42,572 nucleotides of DNA from Paracoccus litorisediminis. Its GTDB lineage: Bacteria > Pseudomonadota > Alphaproteobacteria > Rhodobacterales > Rhodobacteraceae. Below are positions 17,159 through 24,667 of this stretch, piece after piece (positions within the stretch are counted from its first letter, which is position 1; each line of letters starts with the position of its first letter). Position numbers and translations under genes: made by a program. The notes under the pieces were generated by a model. The model was not told where the DNA came from, ran no database searches, and worked only from the letters and a program-made list of their open reading frames with translations. The DNA lies in the NCBI RefSeq assembly GCF_009711205.1, contig NZ_WMIG01000027.1, forward strand, positions 1 to 42,572, read 5' to 3'.

Positions 17159-17770
17159 ATGAACAGCATCGGCATTATCGGCGCAGGCAATATCGGCTGC
17201 GCCTTCGCCACCGCCCTCGCCCGCAACGATATTCGTGCGACCCTGTCGAACAGTCGCGGCCCCGAAAGCCTGCGCGATGTGGTCGCCAGTCTTGGCCCCA
17301 GCATCGAGGCAGGCACCCGCCAGAAAGCTGCCTCGAAGAATATCGTCTTCGGCGCAGTGAACTGGTCGAAGCTTCCTGCTTCGCTGAAGGGCCTGCCGGA
17401 TTTTGGCGGGCGCATCGTGATCGACGCGAACAACCCGATCGAAGCACCGCTTTTCAAGCCAGCGGAACTGGGAGGCCGACTGTCGACTGAGGTCTTTGCG
17501 GATCTCGTGCCCGGTGCAAAGGTGGTCAAGGCATTCAATCATCTGCCGCCGGAACTGCTCTCAAGTGATCCCCGGTCAGAGGGCGGTCGGCGCGTTCTGT
17601 TTTATTCCGGCGACGACGCGCGATCCAAGTCTGCGATTGGCGCATTGATCGAACGCCTTGGTTTTGCCGGTTATGATCTGGGTCGGATCTCTATGGGCGG
17701 CCTGCTGGCTCAGTTCACTGGCGGCCCACTGCCTGCGCTCAATCTCCTCCGGTTCAATCAACTTGGTTAA
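17159..17770 (+). CDS. NAD(P)-binding oxidoreductase, F420-reductase/NADP oxidoreductase family
   Basis: 203 residues from the ATG at 17159 with AGGAG upstream. The N-terminus MNSIGIIGAGNIGCAFATAL is a Rossmann GxGxxG motif. The middle has VVKAFNHLPPELLSSDP, matching the KAFN motif of the NADPH-dependent F420 reductase-like group (PF03807), and VLFYSGDDARSK follows. The bacterial members outside actinobacteria generally use NADP with unknown partners, so F420 should not be assumed. The C-terminus is GGLLAQFTGGPLPALNLLRF, normal for the family. It lies 20 bases after the SDR gene. Confidence 0.85.
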   Translation: MNSIGIIGAGNIGCAFATALARNDIRATLSNSRGPESLRDVVASLGPSIEAGTRQKAASKNIVFGAVNWSKLPASLKGLPDFGGRIVIDANNPIEAPLFKPAELGGRLSTEVFADLVPGAKVVKAFNHLPPELLSSDPRSEGGRRVLFYSGDDARSKSAIGALIERLGFAGYDLGRISMGGLLAQFTGGPLPALNLLRFNQLG

Positions 17771-17981
17771 GAGTAGAGGTAGTACAGCGTTGGCCCTTTA
17801 AGTTAGAGAGCGGGCCTACATGGCTGCATCACCAGGAAACGAAGGAAATATGTCTCAGCATGTATAGGATGTATCGAGAGACATGTTGTAGGAGCAGGAT
17901 AGCGCTGGCCAGCCAGGTTTTCACGTCAGCGATTTACCGGGCTGTACCCCTGGATCTCCTGTTGGCGGGATTGCGGCTCAA

Positions 17982-18001
17982 ATGTTTACCCCGGTAAACA
18001 T
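17982..18001. promoter_or_regulatory. parS-like palindrome 1 (repABC centromere)
   Basis: ATGTTTACC-CC-GGTAAACAT: nine-base perfect arms round a two-base centre, 33 bases past the repC stop. Its 16-base core GTTTACCCCGGTAAAC agrees with the known repABC parS pattern GTTNNCNGCNGNNAAC at all fixed positions but one. RepB is the expected ligand. Confidence 0.75.
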
Positions 18002-18031
18002 GATCAAGAAAACATCTGCTCTCTCCAGATT

Positions 18032-18047
18032 GTTTACCGAGGTATAC
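18032..18047. promoter_or_regulatory. parS-like palindrome 2, overlapping the repC stop
   Basis: GTTTACCGAGGTATAC repeats the palindrome at 17982-18001 with one arm mismatch and a GA centre. It overlaps the repC stop codon (18034-18036). Paired sites at the end of repC are known in several repABC plasmids. Confidence 0.65.
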
Positions 18048-19212
18048 ATCTCGTGGTACCATAATGATGCTGTGGACCGGTAACGCGACCAGCGAGCGAG
18101 CGGAACATCGTGATGAGATTAAGATCGTTTCGTTGAAACCTCTGCGCGAGGCTGTTCAGGTATCCAGATGGATTTCTGATATGGCCAATCGCCTCGATGA
18201 TCCCAAGGATTGCAAGAGTAAATCCATATCTACCAAGTTGCATTTGGCTGTACTGAAGTACTCTGGGCTCAATTCCTACGGATGGAGCGAGTTGCGCGGC
18301 TACAGCTGCCAGTTCATCCCAGCTTTCAGGGTGAAAGCCGCATAGCTCTGTGGCGGTACGGGCGAGAGTAATGCATTCACGAACGGTGATGTCGTCGTCA
18401 TAAGCTGATTTTTCAACCAAAGTGGTTGGCTGGCTTTGCTGCCTGTTGTCTTGGCTAACAGATTCATAGTTTTCTTTTATCTGACTCTGAATATGTCGGT
18501 CAGTTTGACTGTCGCTGCCGGACATTTCGTTCGTATTTGAGGGCAGGGACGAGTTGGAATTCGCTAGGTGCTCAATTGCAGCCGTTTCGAGCTGAGCGAA
18601 AATTTCGCGAAGTTCGGTGCTATCGATCGAGCGTCGGAGTGAGAGGCGTGCGGTTTCGCGGAGGTGCTCCGAGCCTGTGGTCGGGTTCCGAAAAAGGATA
18701 TCCCGAATTTGGGAGCGTAGTACTCTTATGAGCGCATCCTCGCGGCGGCATTCCTCTGCCAGAGCTTCCAAATGCGATCGGATATGAAAGATCGGCGAGA
18801 GGTCGATCCCGTACGCGAGAACGCTTTGCGCATCATGATCTTTTACCTGATATCGCTTTCCGTTGGGGCTGGAGCGCCGCATTAGGAGCCCGCATGATTG
18901 TAGATGTACCAGACGCCGCCGTAAGGTTCGTTCGTCGATGCCGTCACAGCGTTCGATGAGCACTCGGTTGGATGCATAGACCATCATCTGATCATGATTT
19001 GGATCTGGCCGAAGAAGCGACAGAAGCCCGCGGAGAACCATGATATCCCGGTCACGCAGATTCAGGTGACGCCTACAAGTCCTTGCGAGATCAAGTAGGG
19101 ACCAGCGTGCGTCTTTCGGCGCGTCGCCAACTGTGGCGGAGTGATGTTTGCGCGACGCCAAGGCCTGGCGCCCGGCATGCATAGGGATGGGCGATGTCAC
19201 GGATTGTTGCAT
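18034..19212 (-). CDS. repC: RepC replication initiator of a repABC plasmid
   Basis: 392 residues. The N-terminal region has the RepC DNA-binding block: ARWSLLDLARTCRRHLNLRD, VLRGLLSLLRPD, YASNRVLIERCDGIDERTLR and RRLVHLQSCGLLMRRSSPNG, then KRYQ. After a Ser/Gln-rich linker (about residues 215-270) the C-terminal block starts ECITLARTATELCGFHPESW and ends with FQRNDLNLITMFRSL. RepC is the only protein strictly needed for replication in this family and normally acts in cis on an AT-rich origin inside its own gene; the lower-GC linker region near 18400-18550 is the candidate. The start has only a weak ribosome site, as expected for a gene under antisense-RNA control. Confidence 0.92.
   Translation of the reverse strand: MQQSVTSPIPMHAGRQALASRKHHSATVGDAPKDARWSLLDLARTCRRHLNLRDRDIMVLRGLLSLLRPDPNHDQMMVYASNRVLIERCDGIDERTLRRRLVHLQSCGLLMRRSSPNGKRYQVKDHDAQSVLAYGIDLSPIFHIRSHLEALAEECRREDALIRVLRSQIRDILFRNPTTGSEHLRETARLSLRRSIDSTELREIFAQLETAAIEHLANSNSSLPSNTNEMSGSDSQTDRHIQSQIKENYESVSQDNRQQSQPTTLVEKSAYDDDITVRECITLARTATELCGFHPESWDELAAVAAQLAPSVGIEPRVLQYSQMQLGRYGFTLAILGIIEAIGHIRNPSGYLNSLAQRFQRNDLNLITMFRSLAGRVTGPQHHYGTTRCIPR
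18400..18550. other. Candidate repABC replication origin inside repC
   Basis: The stretch encoding the linker of RepC is visibly AT-richer than the flanks (for example around CATAGTTTTCTTTTATCTGA at 18465-18485). In characterised repABC plasmids the origin lies in such a segment of repC. Location is by analogy; no experimental mark is visible. Confidence 0.4.
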
Positions 19213-19335
19213 GATTCGTTCAAGCGGAACGTTCAGGCACTCTCAAAGGGACCGTTCACGGCCAGAATTCGCGACTATTCTGCGACTTTTCTCTGTAAGA
19301 GCAGACAAAAGCAATCGGATCACCGACCTGCGATG

Positions 19336-19456
19336 TTGCGTGCGATTCGGGCCTGCGCTAAATTGCTCGAGCTAGAAGATGAGCATTCTCAGGGTTGGCG
19401 CCCTGTGTTTTGCGCGGGCCTTCCGGGTGGGTTCCATTCGGGAGGCCTATCTTTTT
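19336..19456 (+). ncRNA. Predicted antisense ctRNA (incompatibility RNA) between repB and repC
   Basis: A plus-strand promoter reads TTGCGT (19336-19341), 17 bases, TAAATT (19359-19364), giving a start near 19371. The transcript would end at an intrinsic terminator at 19417-19456: left arm GGCCTTCCGGG, right arm ATTCGGGAGGCC, then TATCTTTTT. A second small hairpin (CAGGG-TTGGCG-CCCTG, 19390-19405) lies inside. Size would be about 85 bases. RepABC plasmids encode a small antisense RNA at exactly this place that represses repC expression and causes incompatibility. Confidence 0.75.
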
Positions 19457-19492
19457 CCGACACTGCTCCTTTGTTGTTGTTGGTTTCTCATT

Positions 19493-20485
19493 TCACTCTG
19501 CGTCGCTTGATCGCGCGAGGAACTCGGAATGAAGCCGCGGGAAAAGTGTTTCCGCGTTCTCGAGCAGCCAGGTGGCAAACTGGTTTTCGGTCGCGGATGA
19601 TTGGAAGATCAGTTTGCCTTTCTGAAGCGAAAGCGAGCCAAGTTCACTCCCGTCCTGTGCCGTGATTGCCAATTTTCGTGCCTTAGCCGTCGGGCGTCCA
19701 ACGCTCGGAGCTTTGCTGCCGAGGAGGGATTTTTCCCAAGCATCAAACCGCTGGTCCGAGGTGAGATCAGCTTGAAACGGGGCAGGGTGGACCGATACCG
19801 CGTCTATCTTGGTCTCGATGATGCGGGACGCGAGCTCGTACCAGCGCTTCCACCCGACAGAAGGTGCGGCACCAATCCTCTCAATGACTTCGCGTGGAAA
19901 CGCCTCTCGGACCTTGCGCATGTGAGAGGTGTGGCTTCGATTGACGTTGAGAGCGTCCTGCACGACATGCGCCTGATACCCGGCATCTTCCAGATCACCG
20001 GCAAAGAGCGCCTTCTCGATGAATGACGGGTCCTTACGGAGATTGTTTTCCTGGCCCTGAGCCAGAACTGCCTCTTCATCCGAGAGGGTTTTAATCAAGG
20101 CCTTGATTGGCGTGCCAAGCGTTTTGATAGCTGCAAGCCGCCTGCGGCCATAAACGACCTGATATCGCCCACTTAGGGTTGGGTGGGGACGGAGCAGGAT
20201 GGGAACCTGCTGTCCGTGCTTTGAAATGCTCTCCCGCAGGTCTGCAACGTCATCATCGATGTTGCCCAACCGGTCTTTGAGACCAGTGTTTTCAATTAGG
20301 TTGGGATCGATTTCTTGGACTGAGCGGCTACCGACGCTTCGCAGGTCGTTTCGGATTGCTGCAATAGGGCCAGCATGCTGAAAAACCTCAGGCATGTTGG
20401 ACCCAGAGCGAGATGTGTTTGTGTTGGCGTCATCACTACGCACTTTCGACGGAGCAATCCCCTCGAACATGTTTTTTCGGGCCAT
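19493..20485 (-). CDS. repB: RepB, ParB-type centromere-binding protein
   Basis: 330 residues from the ATG at 20485 (MARKNMFEGI), with GGGGGAG upstream and one base after the repA stop. The ParB-type N-terminal domain is seen in EIDPNLIENTGLKDRL, DVADLRESISKHGQQVPILL and the signature YQVVYGRRRLAAIKTLG, then a conserved AQGQENNLRKDPSFIEKALF. The HTH follows (VVQDALNVNRSHTSHMRKVR). The C-terminal part includes a KLIFQSS strand and an acidic tail. RepB binds parS and loads on DNA for RepA-driven partition; the two parS-like palindromes lie past repC. Confidence 0.95.
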   Translation of the reverse strand: MARKNMFEGIAPSKVRSDDANTNTSRSGSNMPEVFQHAGPIAAIRNDLRSVGSRSVQEIDPNLIENTGLKDRLGNIDDDVADLRESISKHGQQVPILLRPHPTLSGRYQVVYGRRRLAAIKTLGTPIKALIKTLSDEEAVLAQGQENNLRKDPSFIEKALFAGDLEDAGYQAHVVQDALNVNRSHTSHMRKVREAFPREVIERIGAAPSVGWKRWYELASRIIETKIDAVSVHPAPFQADLTSDQRFDAWEKSLLGSKAPSVGRPTAKARKLAITAQDGSELGSLSLQKGKLIFQSSATENQFATWLLENAETLFPRLHSEFLARSSDAE

Positions 20486-20486
20486 A

Positions 20487-21662
20487 TCAGAGTCTCCCCC
20501 AAGCCTTGTGGATCTCTTGCTCCAGTTCACGGGCGACAGCATTCACCGATTCCATAGCGCGATCAAAGGTGTTGCGGTTCATGCTGCCGCGGCCAACCTC
20601 GAAAAGGGTCTGATGCGTAAGGCCAGCGTCTGCAATGGCCGTAGATTTCAGGAAGGTTTCGGTCATAACGCGATTTCCGAAGTTTGCACGCAGCAGACCT
20701 GCGACCTGAGCTTGTGGGCCGTCTGATGGCTCGAAACGCGAAACGAGATAGCGAAGGAAGTCGTATTCGAGCGACATCCCTGACTCGCGGATTGTGTCTA
20801 AGAGCGACGATGTCATGGTCAAGAACTGCGCCAATGACGCGACATCGATGAAGTTAGGTACCACCGGAACGATGATTGAGGAGGCGGCAACCAGCGACGA
20901 AAGCGTCAGGAACCCAAGCTGTGGCGGGCAGTCGATAAAGACCAGATCATAACTAGCCTCGACGGAGAGAATTGCTTCCCGAAGACGTAGATAGAAGGGA
21001 GGCTCGACGCCCCGGCGAAGCGCAAACGGGGTTTCGGTTTCGTATTCTGACAGGATCAAGCCGCCTGCGGCTATGTCTAGTCCATGAAAATAGGTCGATC
21101 TGATGACCTCGCTCATTGGAAGGGGATCATCGTATCGGATGGCGTCGTAAATTGTACCCTTGTGCGCAAAGTCGATCTCCGGCCGCAGGCCGGTCATGGA
21201 TGACAGAGACGCTTGGGGGTCCATGTCGATCACGAGAACACGATATCCGTGCAACGCGTACCACTGGCTAAGATAGGCCGTGGTTGTGGTTTTTGCGGAT
21301 CCGCCTTTGAACGAAACACAAGAAAGGATTTGGAGGGGTTCGCCGCCGATGCGGCCTCGTAAATAGAGGGAGGGGTCACGAGTCGCCCGTGCCAGAGCGA
21401 GCCTAATCTGTCCCAGATCTTCGGCCGAATAAGTCCTTCGTCCACGTTGGTCCATTGACACGTCGGGGATCTTTTCCTCAGCGTGCAACTTCCTAAGGTG
21501 GCCAGGGGTAAGTCCGAGAAAATCTGCGGCTTCGGCAGAGGAGAATGTCCTGAGGTATTTTCGCGCATCAGGCGCAAAATTGCGCTCTAGATGCAAGCGG
21601 ATAGACTCGTGCAGCGTCGATGCGTTGCTTTGAAGCTCGGCGAACACACGCTCTTCTGACAT
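20487..21662 (-). CDS. repA: RepA, ParA-type partition ATPase and autorepressor
   Basis: 391 residues from the ATG at 21662 with GAGGG upstream; the longer frame to 21731 would start inside the operator. The N-terminal part has a winged-helix unit (FSSAEAADFLGLTPGHLRKL) that lets RepA bind its operator. The deviant Walker A is SFKGGSAKTTTTAYLS, then VLVIDMDPQASLSSMTGLRP and Walker B LVFIDCPPQLGFLTLSSL. This is the standard large ParA (type Ia) of repABC operons: it partitions plasmids and, with RepB, represses repA transcription. The frame stops one base before repB. Confidence 0.95.
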   Translation of the reverse strand: MSEERVFAELQSNASTLHESIRLHLERNFAPDARKYLRTFSSAEAADFLGLTPGHLRKLHAEEKIPDVSMDQRGRRTYSAEDLGQIRLALARATRDPSLYLRGRIGGEPLQILSCVSFKGGSAKTTTTAYLSQWYALHGYRVLVIDMDPQASLSSMTGLRPEIDFAHKGTIYDAIRYDDPLPMSEVIRSTYFHGLDIAAGGLILSEYETETPFALRRGVEPPFYLRLREAILSVEASYDLVFIDCPPQLGFLTLSSLVAASSIIVPVVPNFIDVASLAQFLTMTSSLLDTIRESGMSLEYDFLRYLVSRFEPSDGPQAQVAGLLRANFGNRVMTETFLKSTAIADAGLTHQTLFEVGRGSMNRNTFDRAMESVNAVARELEQEIHKAWGRL

Positions 21663-21720
21663 ACCGCCCTCACAGTCCCACGCCGGGTCGCCCAGCCGCT
21701 CGCTTTCGAGCATTATTGTT

Positions 21721-21763
21721 CTGTAGCGCAAAAAACCGCAATTCTCGTAATTTTGCGCTACAG
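21721..21763. promoter_or_regulatory. repA operator: 13-base inverted repeat
   Basis: CTGTAGCGCAAAA and its exact complement TTTTGCGCTACAG are separated by 17 bases and lie 58 bases upstream of the repA start. RepA of repABC plasmids represses from palindromes at this place. A third GCGCAA...TTGCGC site (21572-21585) lies inside the 5' part of repA. Confidence 0.7.
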
Positions 21764-22110
21764 CAAGAAATGCTTCAAGTTCATTGGTCCTGCAAGAAAA
21801 TTCGACGGCGGATCCTCAACTTTTGGGAGCGCAAGAGATGACCGCCGTGTGCCGTCGAACTAAGATATTGAAAATAAGTAAATTAAAATTGCCTCCTGAG
21901 ACCTTCGACGATGGTCCCCTTGCCTTTGTGGATGTCGACGGGTGTCCGGCTCACGAGCCTTGCTGACTCGTCTAACTCGAATCGAGGCCAACTCACGACT
22001 CATTGCGCCGGCACACGTCCGAAGCTCATGCTTCGGCCTTACGCGACCATACGGAGCTTTTCTGCGAGACCAAAGGAAAGTGGGCGGCAGGTGGTTGGCA
22101 TATGGTGAAT
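21764..22110. other. Non-coding stretch upstream of repA
   Basis: No gene supported. It should contain the repABC promoter region on the minus strand; the segment near 21865-21895 is AT-rich. I could not pick a single convincing -35/-10 pair. Confidence 0.35.
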
Positions 22111-22725
22111 TTAGCCCTCAGGCTCGGTAACTGACTTCATTTGCTGTATGAGTATTCCCTTAAGCTCGGACGTGCGCCCCTGAAACGAGGCGATCGCGGC
22201 ATTGATCATTTCATCTGTGGTGACGCCCTCCCATGTGAGTGAGTGGCCGGCACGCGCAGCAAGATAGCGCACGTACTCCCGCAAAGCCCGACCATTGCCC
22301 TCGCGAAAGGGATGCAGGACGTTGAACTCTCCCATGTAGAACGCCATGCGTTCGGCCCATTGCTCTGCATTGCGGCCTGCCAGCCAGTTTTCAGCTGCAA
22401 GCTCGCGCCCCAGCCTAATGCCCTCCTGTTCGATGAATCGGCAATTGGCGAAGCGGCTTCCTCCCTTTGAGATATCGACATCGCGAATTGTGCCAGCCCA
22501 AGAATAGATGTCTCGAAACAGGGCGTTATGGATGCTCAGCAAGTAGGAAAAACCTGGACCATCTGCAGGCTCGGGGATGGGATTCAGACCGATCTCAATG
22601 GTTGCTAGGAGGACGATAGCCGCCTCAGCCTCATCAAGTTTGGCTTGGCTATGGAGGTTGAGCTTGTTGATCAGCACCTCGCTACCCGGATAAAGGTGCC
22701 GATCGTCGCCTTCGTATTTGGACAT
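22111..22725 (-). CDS. Fic-domain toxin (VbhT-like AMP transferase)
   Basis: 204 residues. The catalytic motif is NVLHPFREGNGRALREYV, an exact HPFx(D/E)GN(G/K)R. The preceding flap region is SRFANCRFIEQEGIRLGREL with the substrate-docking strand, and the N-terminus (YPGSEVLINKLNLHSQAKLD) is the usual Fic start. Fic enzymes transfer AMP from ATP to a hydroxyl of target proteins; in VbhT/FicT toxins the targets are DNA gyrase and topoisomerase IV. It lies three bases after a small gene with the inhibitory motif of class I Fic antitoxins, so the pair is a toxin-antitoxin system that stabilises the plasmid. Confidence 0.93.
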   Translation of the reverse strand: MSKYEGDDRHLYPGSEVLINKLNLHSQAKLDEAEAAIVLLATIEIGLNPIPEPADGPGFSYLLSIHNALFRDIYSWAGTIRDVDISKGGSRFANCRFIEQEGIRLGRELAAENWLAGRNAEQWAERMAFYMGEFNVLHPFREGNGRALREYVRYLAARAGHSLTWEGVTTDEMINAAIASFQGRTSELKGILIQQMKSVTEPEG

Positions 22726-22728
22726 GCC

Positions 22729-22950
22729 TCAGAGAGTGCTGACGGCTTTGCTGTATCTCGTCACGAGACGGGTTCGAAGATCCGACAGGCTGACTTGCCC
22801 GGTTTCGAACGCGGCGAAGTCAGCACGCGCCTGTGCATCGAGTTCCAGTCCCTCGATCTTCTGGCTGGCGATGGCGCTCGCAATAAGTTCGCCGGTCAAA
22901 GCCCGAGGAGAAGTAGATGGTTGGGCCAGAGATGAAGACTTGGTCTGCAT
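22729..22950 (-). CDS. VbhA-like Fic antitoxin
   Basis: 73 residues. The segment LIASAIASQKIEGLELD contains SQKIEG, fitting the (S/T)xxxE(G/N) inhibitory motif whose Glu blocks ATP binding in the partner Fic active site. The rest is helical with the conserved ARADFAAFETGQVSLSDL repeat typical of VbhA-family antitoxins. It is the first gene of the pair, with the toxin three bases downstream, the usual order for class I Fic modules. Confidence 0.92.
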   Translation of the reverse strand: MQTKSSSLAQPSTSPRALTGELIASAIASQKIEGLELDAQARADFAAFETGQVSLSDLRTRLVTRYSKAVSTL

Positions 22951-23352
22951 GATTCATGTCCGTTGAATTATCAAGTCAGACCCTAACAGATGTTGGGACA
23001 GCATGCATCGCCGTAAATGTGGCATTGCATCGATTCGAGAAGGGCAGGGGGCTCGGAGGGATTGTTAGTCCCGCGATGAGCACCGCTTTCTGAGGGCCTT
23101 GCGGCGAGCCAACAACCCTTGATGTCTCGATTTTGGCTAGTCCCGATAAGTGGACCTTATCGGTGAACACGGCCCTAACCACGACTGTTCAGGTGAACCG
23201 CATCTGATCCACAACTTACGGATAAAATAAACAATCTCCTGTCTTTTCCCCTGTTACGGTTGACGCCCTCACTTACCGTAATAGCGCCCGGACCGCAGAC
23301 GGCCTGTCCGGCGTTTTGCGTTTCTCAGGAGGTCGCGCCTCGGGCGACAGCG
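22951..23352. other. Non-coding stretch with a CCGATAAG inverted repeat
   Basis: Probably holds the promoter of the VbhA-Fic operon. At 23143-23163 CCGATAAG-TGGAC-CTTATCGG is a perfect 8+5+8 inverted repeat, found again at 42023-42043. No open frame here has gene-like support. Confidence 0.4.
23143..23163. repeat. CCGATAAG inverted-repeat site, copy 1
   Basis: Arms CCGATAAG/CTTATCGG around TGGAC. With the copy at 42023-42043 read on the other strand, the common pattern is TCCCGATAAGT, four variable bases, CTTATCGGT. Arms of this size round a short variable core resemble a tyrosine-recombinase crossover site; no recombinase gene is in the window. Confidence 0.6.
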
Positions 23353-23652
23353 CTATCGTTGCTCATCCGACGCGACGATAGCGTTGGAGGCCTCTGTCAC
23401 AATCCATTTGGGCATTTCGACAATCTTGCCAATAGCGCGTGCTGTTGCGGCGCGAGCGGCCTCCAACTCCGCCACCGCAGCTTCCAAGGTCGGAAAATCA
23501 CCCTGCACGGTTGTATTGGGCAGGCGGTAGGCCTGACCATTCTGGACTGGAATCCAAGGCGACCAGCCCCGAGGTATGGTCTGCTCGATGAATGGAGCAT
23601 ACGGGCTGGGGAACGTATTGGTTAGGTCATAGGACGCAAGGAATTGGGGCAT
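23353..23652 (-). CDS. Hypothetical protein, possibly a small ferredoxin-fold (Cas2/SinR-like) protein
   Basis: 99 residues from an ATG with GGAG at seven bases. The start MPQFLASYDLTNTFPSPYAP resembles the first strand and helix of small ferredoxin-like proteins of the SinR/Cas2-like group (xxYLVSYDLxxx), but the rest (WSPWIPVQNGQAYRLPNTTV, then a long Ala/Glu helix EAAVAELEAARAATARAIGK) does not let me confirm it. It is a stand-alone gene between the Fic pair and the RelE-type pair. Genes with this start pattern often occur singly on mobile elements. Function unknown. Confidence 0.6.
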   Translation of the reverse strand: MPQFLASYDLTNTFPSPYAPFIEQTIPRGWSPWIPVQNGQAYRLPNTTVQGDFPTLEAAVAELEAARAATARAIGKIVEMPKWIVTEASNAIVASDEQR

Positions 23653-23829
23653 TTATCACTCCGGTTGTGTCTGCAGTGAAACACATCACCCCTAGCATGA
23701 CTCCCCCGCAGCCGTATCCCTGCCTAAAAGGGCAGAAAGGTTAAACAAATCCATTCCGATTCGCTTGATCCTCCCCGAACGGGACGGCGGCCACGACCGC
23801 TCTGTGTCGCGCAGGCCGTCTTCTGAAAT

Positions 23830-24066
23830 TCAGCCGTCTATCAGCTTGTCCAACTCAGGGTTTCCCCTAAAGCCATCACATTCATAAATGCCGATTACAT
23901 TTTCGCCTGCCGGCGGTGCAGCGCGGGGATGGGTAAGCTGGGCTAGGTAATCGCGGAGATGTTGTGGATCCTCTATGATGCCGCCTTGCCGCAATCGCGC
24001 CATCGGGTTCAGACCACACCCCAGAACGGTGCTGTACTCGTCGATATTCTCAGTGTTGCACCGCAC
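23830..24066 (-). CDS. Hypothetical protein, possibly truncated at its start
   Basis: 78 codons from a GTG at 24066 without a visible ribosome site. The product (NIDEYSTVLGCGLNPMARLR ... GENVIGIYECDGFRGNPELD) is not recognised. The start lies about 95 bases from the left edge of the duplicated toxin-antitoxin segment, so the original 5' end may have been removed by the rearrangement that placed that segment here. Low confidence that it is expressed. Confidence 0.35.
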   Translation of the reverse strand: MRCNTENIDEYSTVLGCGLNPMARLRQGGIIEDPQHLRDYLAQLTHPRAAPPAGENVIGIYECDGFRGNPELDKLIDG

Positions 24067-24161
24067 AAACTTCGTCGTGGCTCACCCCTCAAGAATGGTA
24101 TCAGCATCGCATGCGGCGCGATGTCGACAAAACCTGCTTCAGTACGGTTCACCTGCCGAGA

Positions 24162-24617
24162 GTGCATAAAGTCCTTGACTGCCCCCCGCCTTTGTTGACA
24201 TCTTGCCGTCACCACGATTGTACCCGGACGGCAGGCAGCCTGTCCGGGCGTATTGGTTTTTCGTCGTGATCTCTCCTGACGGCCCCGCCCGAGCAATCGG
24301 CGCGGGGTTTTCTTTATCAGGCGATCATGTCGAGATCGACGGACAGGGCTTCGGCAATCCGTTTCAGGGTCGCAATCGAGCCGGTGCGTTTGCCTTGCTC
24401 GATGGTCACCAGCTGCACCCGGTTGACGCCAGATGCTTCGGCCAGAGCCATCTGGGTCAGGCCGCGAAACTCGCGCAGCACCTTGATCGGGTTCTCGCCT
24501 TCCACGATGCGGTTGACCACATCAGCGGGGTAGCTTTCTTCGCCCGCATCCAGTGCCGCCTTGGCGCGGTCATAGGCCTGCAGGTCGGCAAGGTCTTCCG
24601 CCGCTTCGCGCAGGCGG
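24162..24617. repeat. Direct repeat, copy 1 (shared with 42116-42572)
   Basis: From GTGCATAAAGT onward this stretch is repeated about 17.95 kb away at the right edge of the window. The first ~140 bases carry roughly a dozen differences and a one-base length change; from about 24290 on, covering the antitoxin gene, I see no difference up to the window end. The copies are in the same orientation. Both start within a region rich in IS debris. Confidence 0.9.
24285..24315 (+). terminator. Intrinsic terminator-like hairpin beside the antitoxin gene
   Basis: CCCCGC-CCGA-GCAA-TCGG-C-GCGGGG followed by TTTTCTTT. The T-run suits plus-strand transcription, opposite to the toxin-antitoxin genes. A second hairpin (CCCGGAC / GTCCGGG at about 24224-24248) lies just upstream. 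Both are repeated in the 42-kb copy. Confidence 0.6.
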
Positions 24618-24655
24618 TCATATTCTTCGCGGGTGATCGTGATCATCTCGTTCAT
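24317..24655 (-). CDS. XRE-family antitoxin (HigA/RelB-like) of a RelE-type pair
   Basis: 112 residues from an ATG with AGGAGG upstream. The C-terminal half is a helix-turn-helix: IKVLREFRGLTQMALAEASG then VNRVQLVTIEQGKRTGSIAT and LKRIAEALSVDLDMIA. The N-terminus (MITITREEYDRLREAAEDLA) is the part that usually grips the toxin. It follows the toxin gene by 12 bases, the toxin-first order of higBA-type modules. It should neutralise the toxin and repress the operon through the palindrome at 24925-24947. A second, so far identical copy is cut by the right edge of the window. Confidence 0.92.
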   Translation of the reverse strand: MNEMITITREEYDRLREAAEDLADLQAYDRAKAALDAGEESYPADVVNRIVEGENPIKVLREFRGLTQMALAEASGVNRVQLVTIEQGKRTGSIATLKRIAEALSVDLDMIA

Positions 24656-24667
24656 GTTCGCCTCCTA

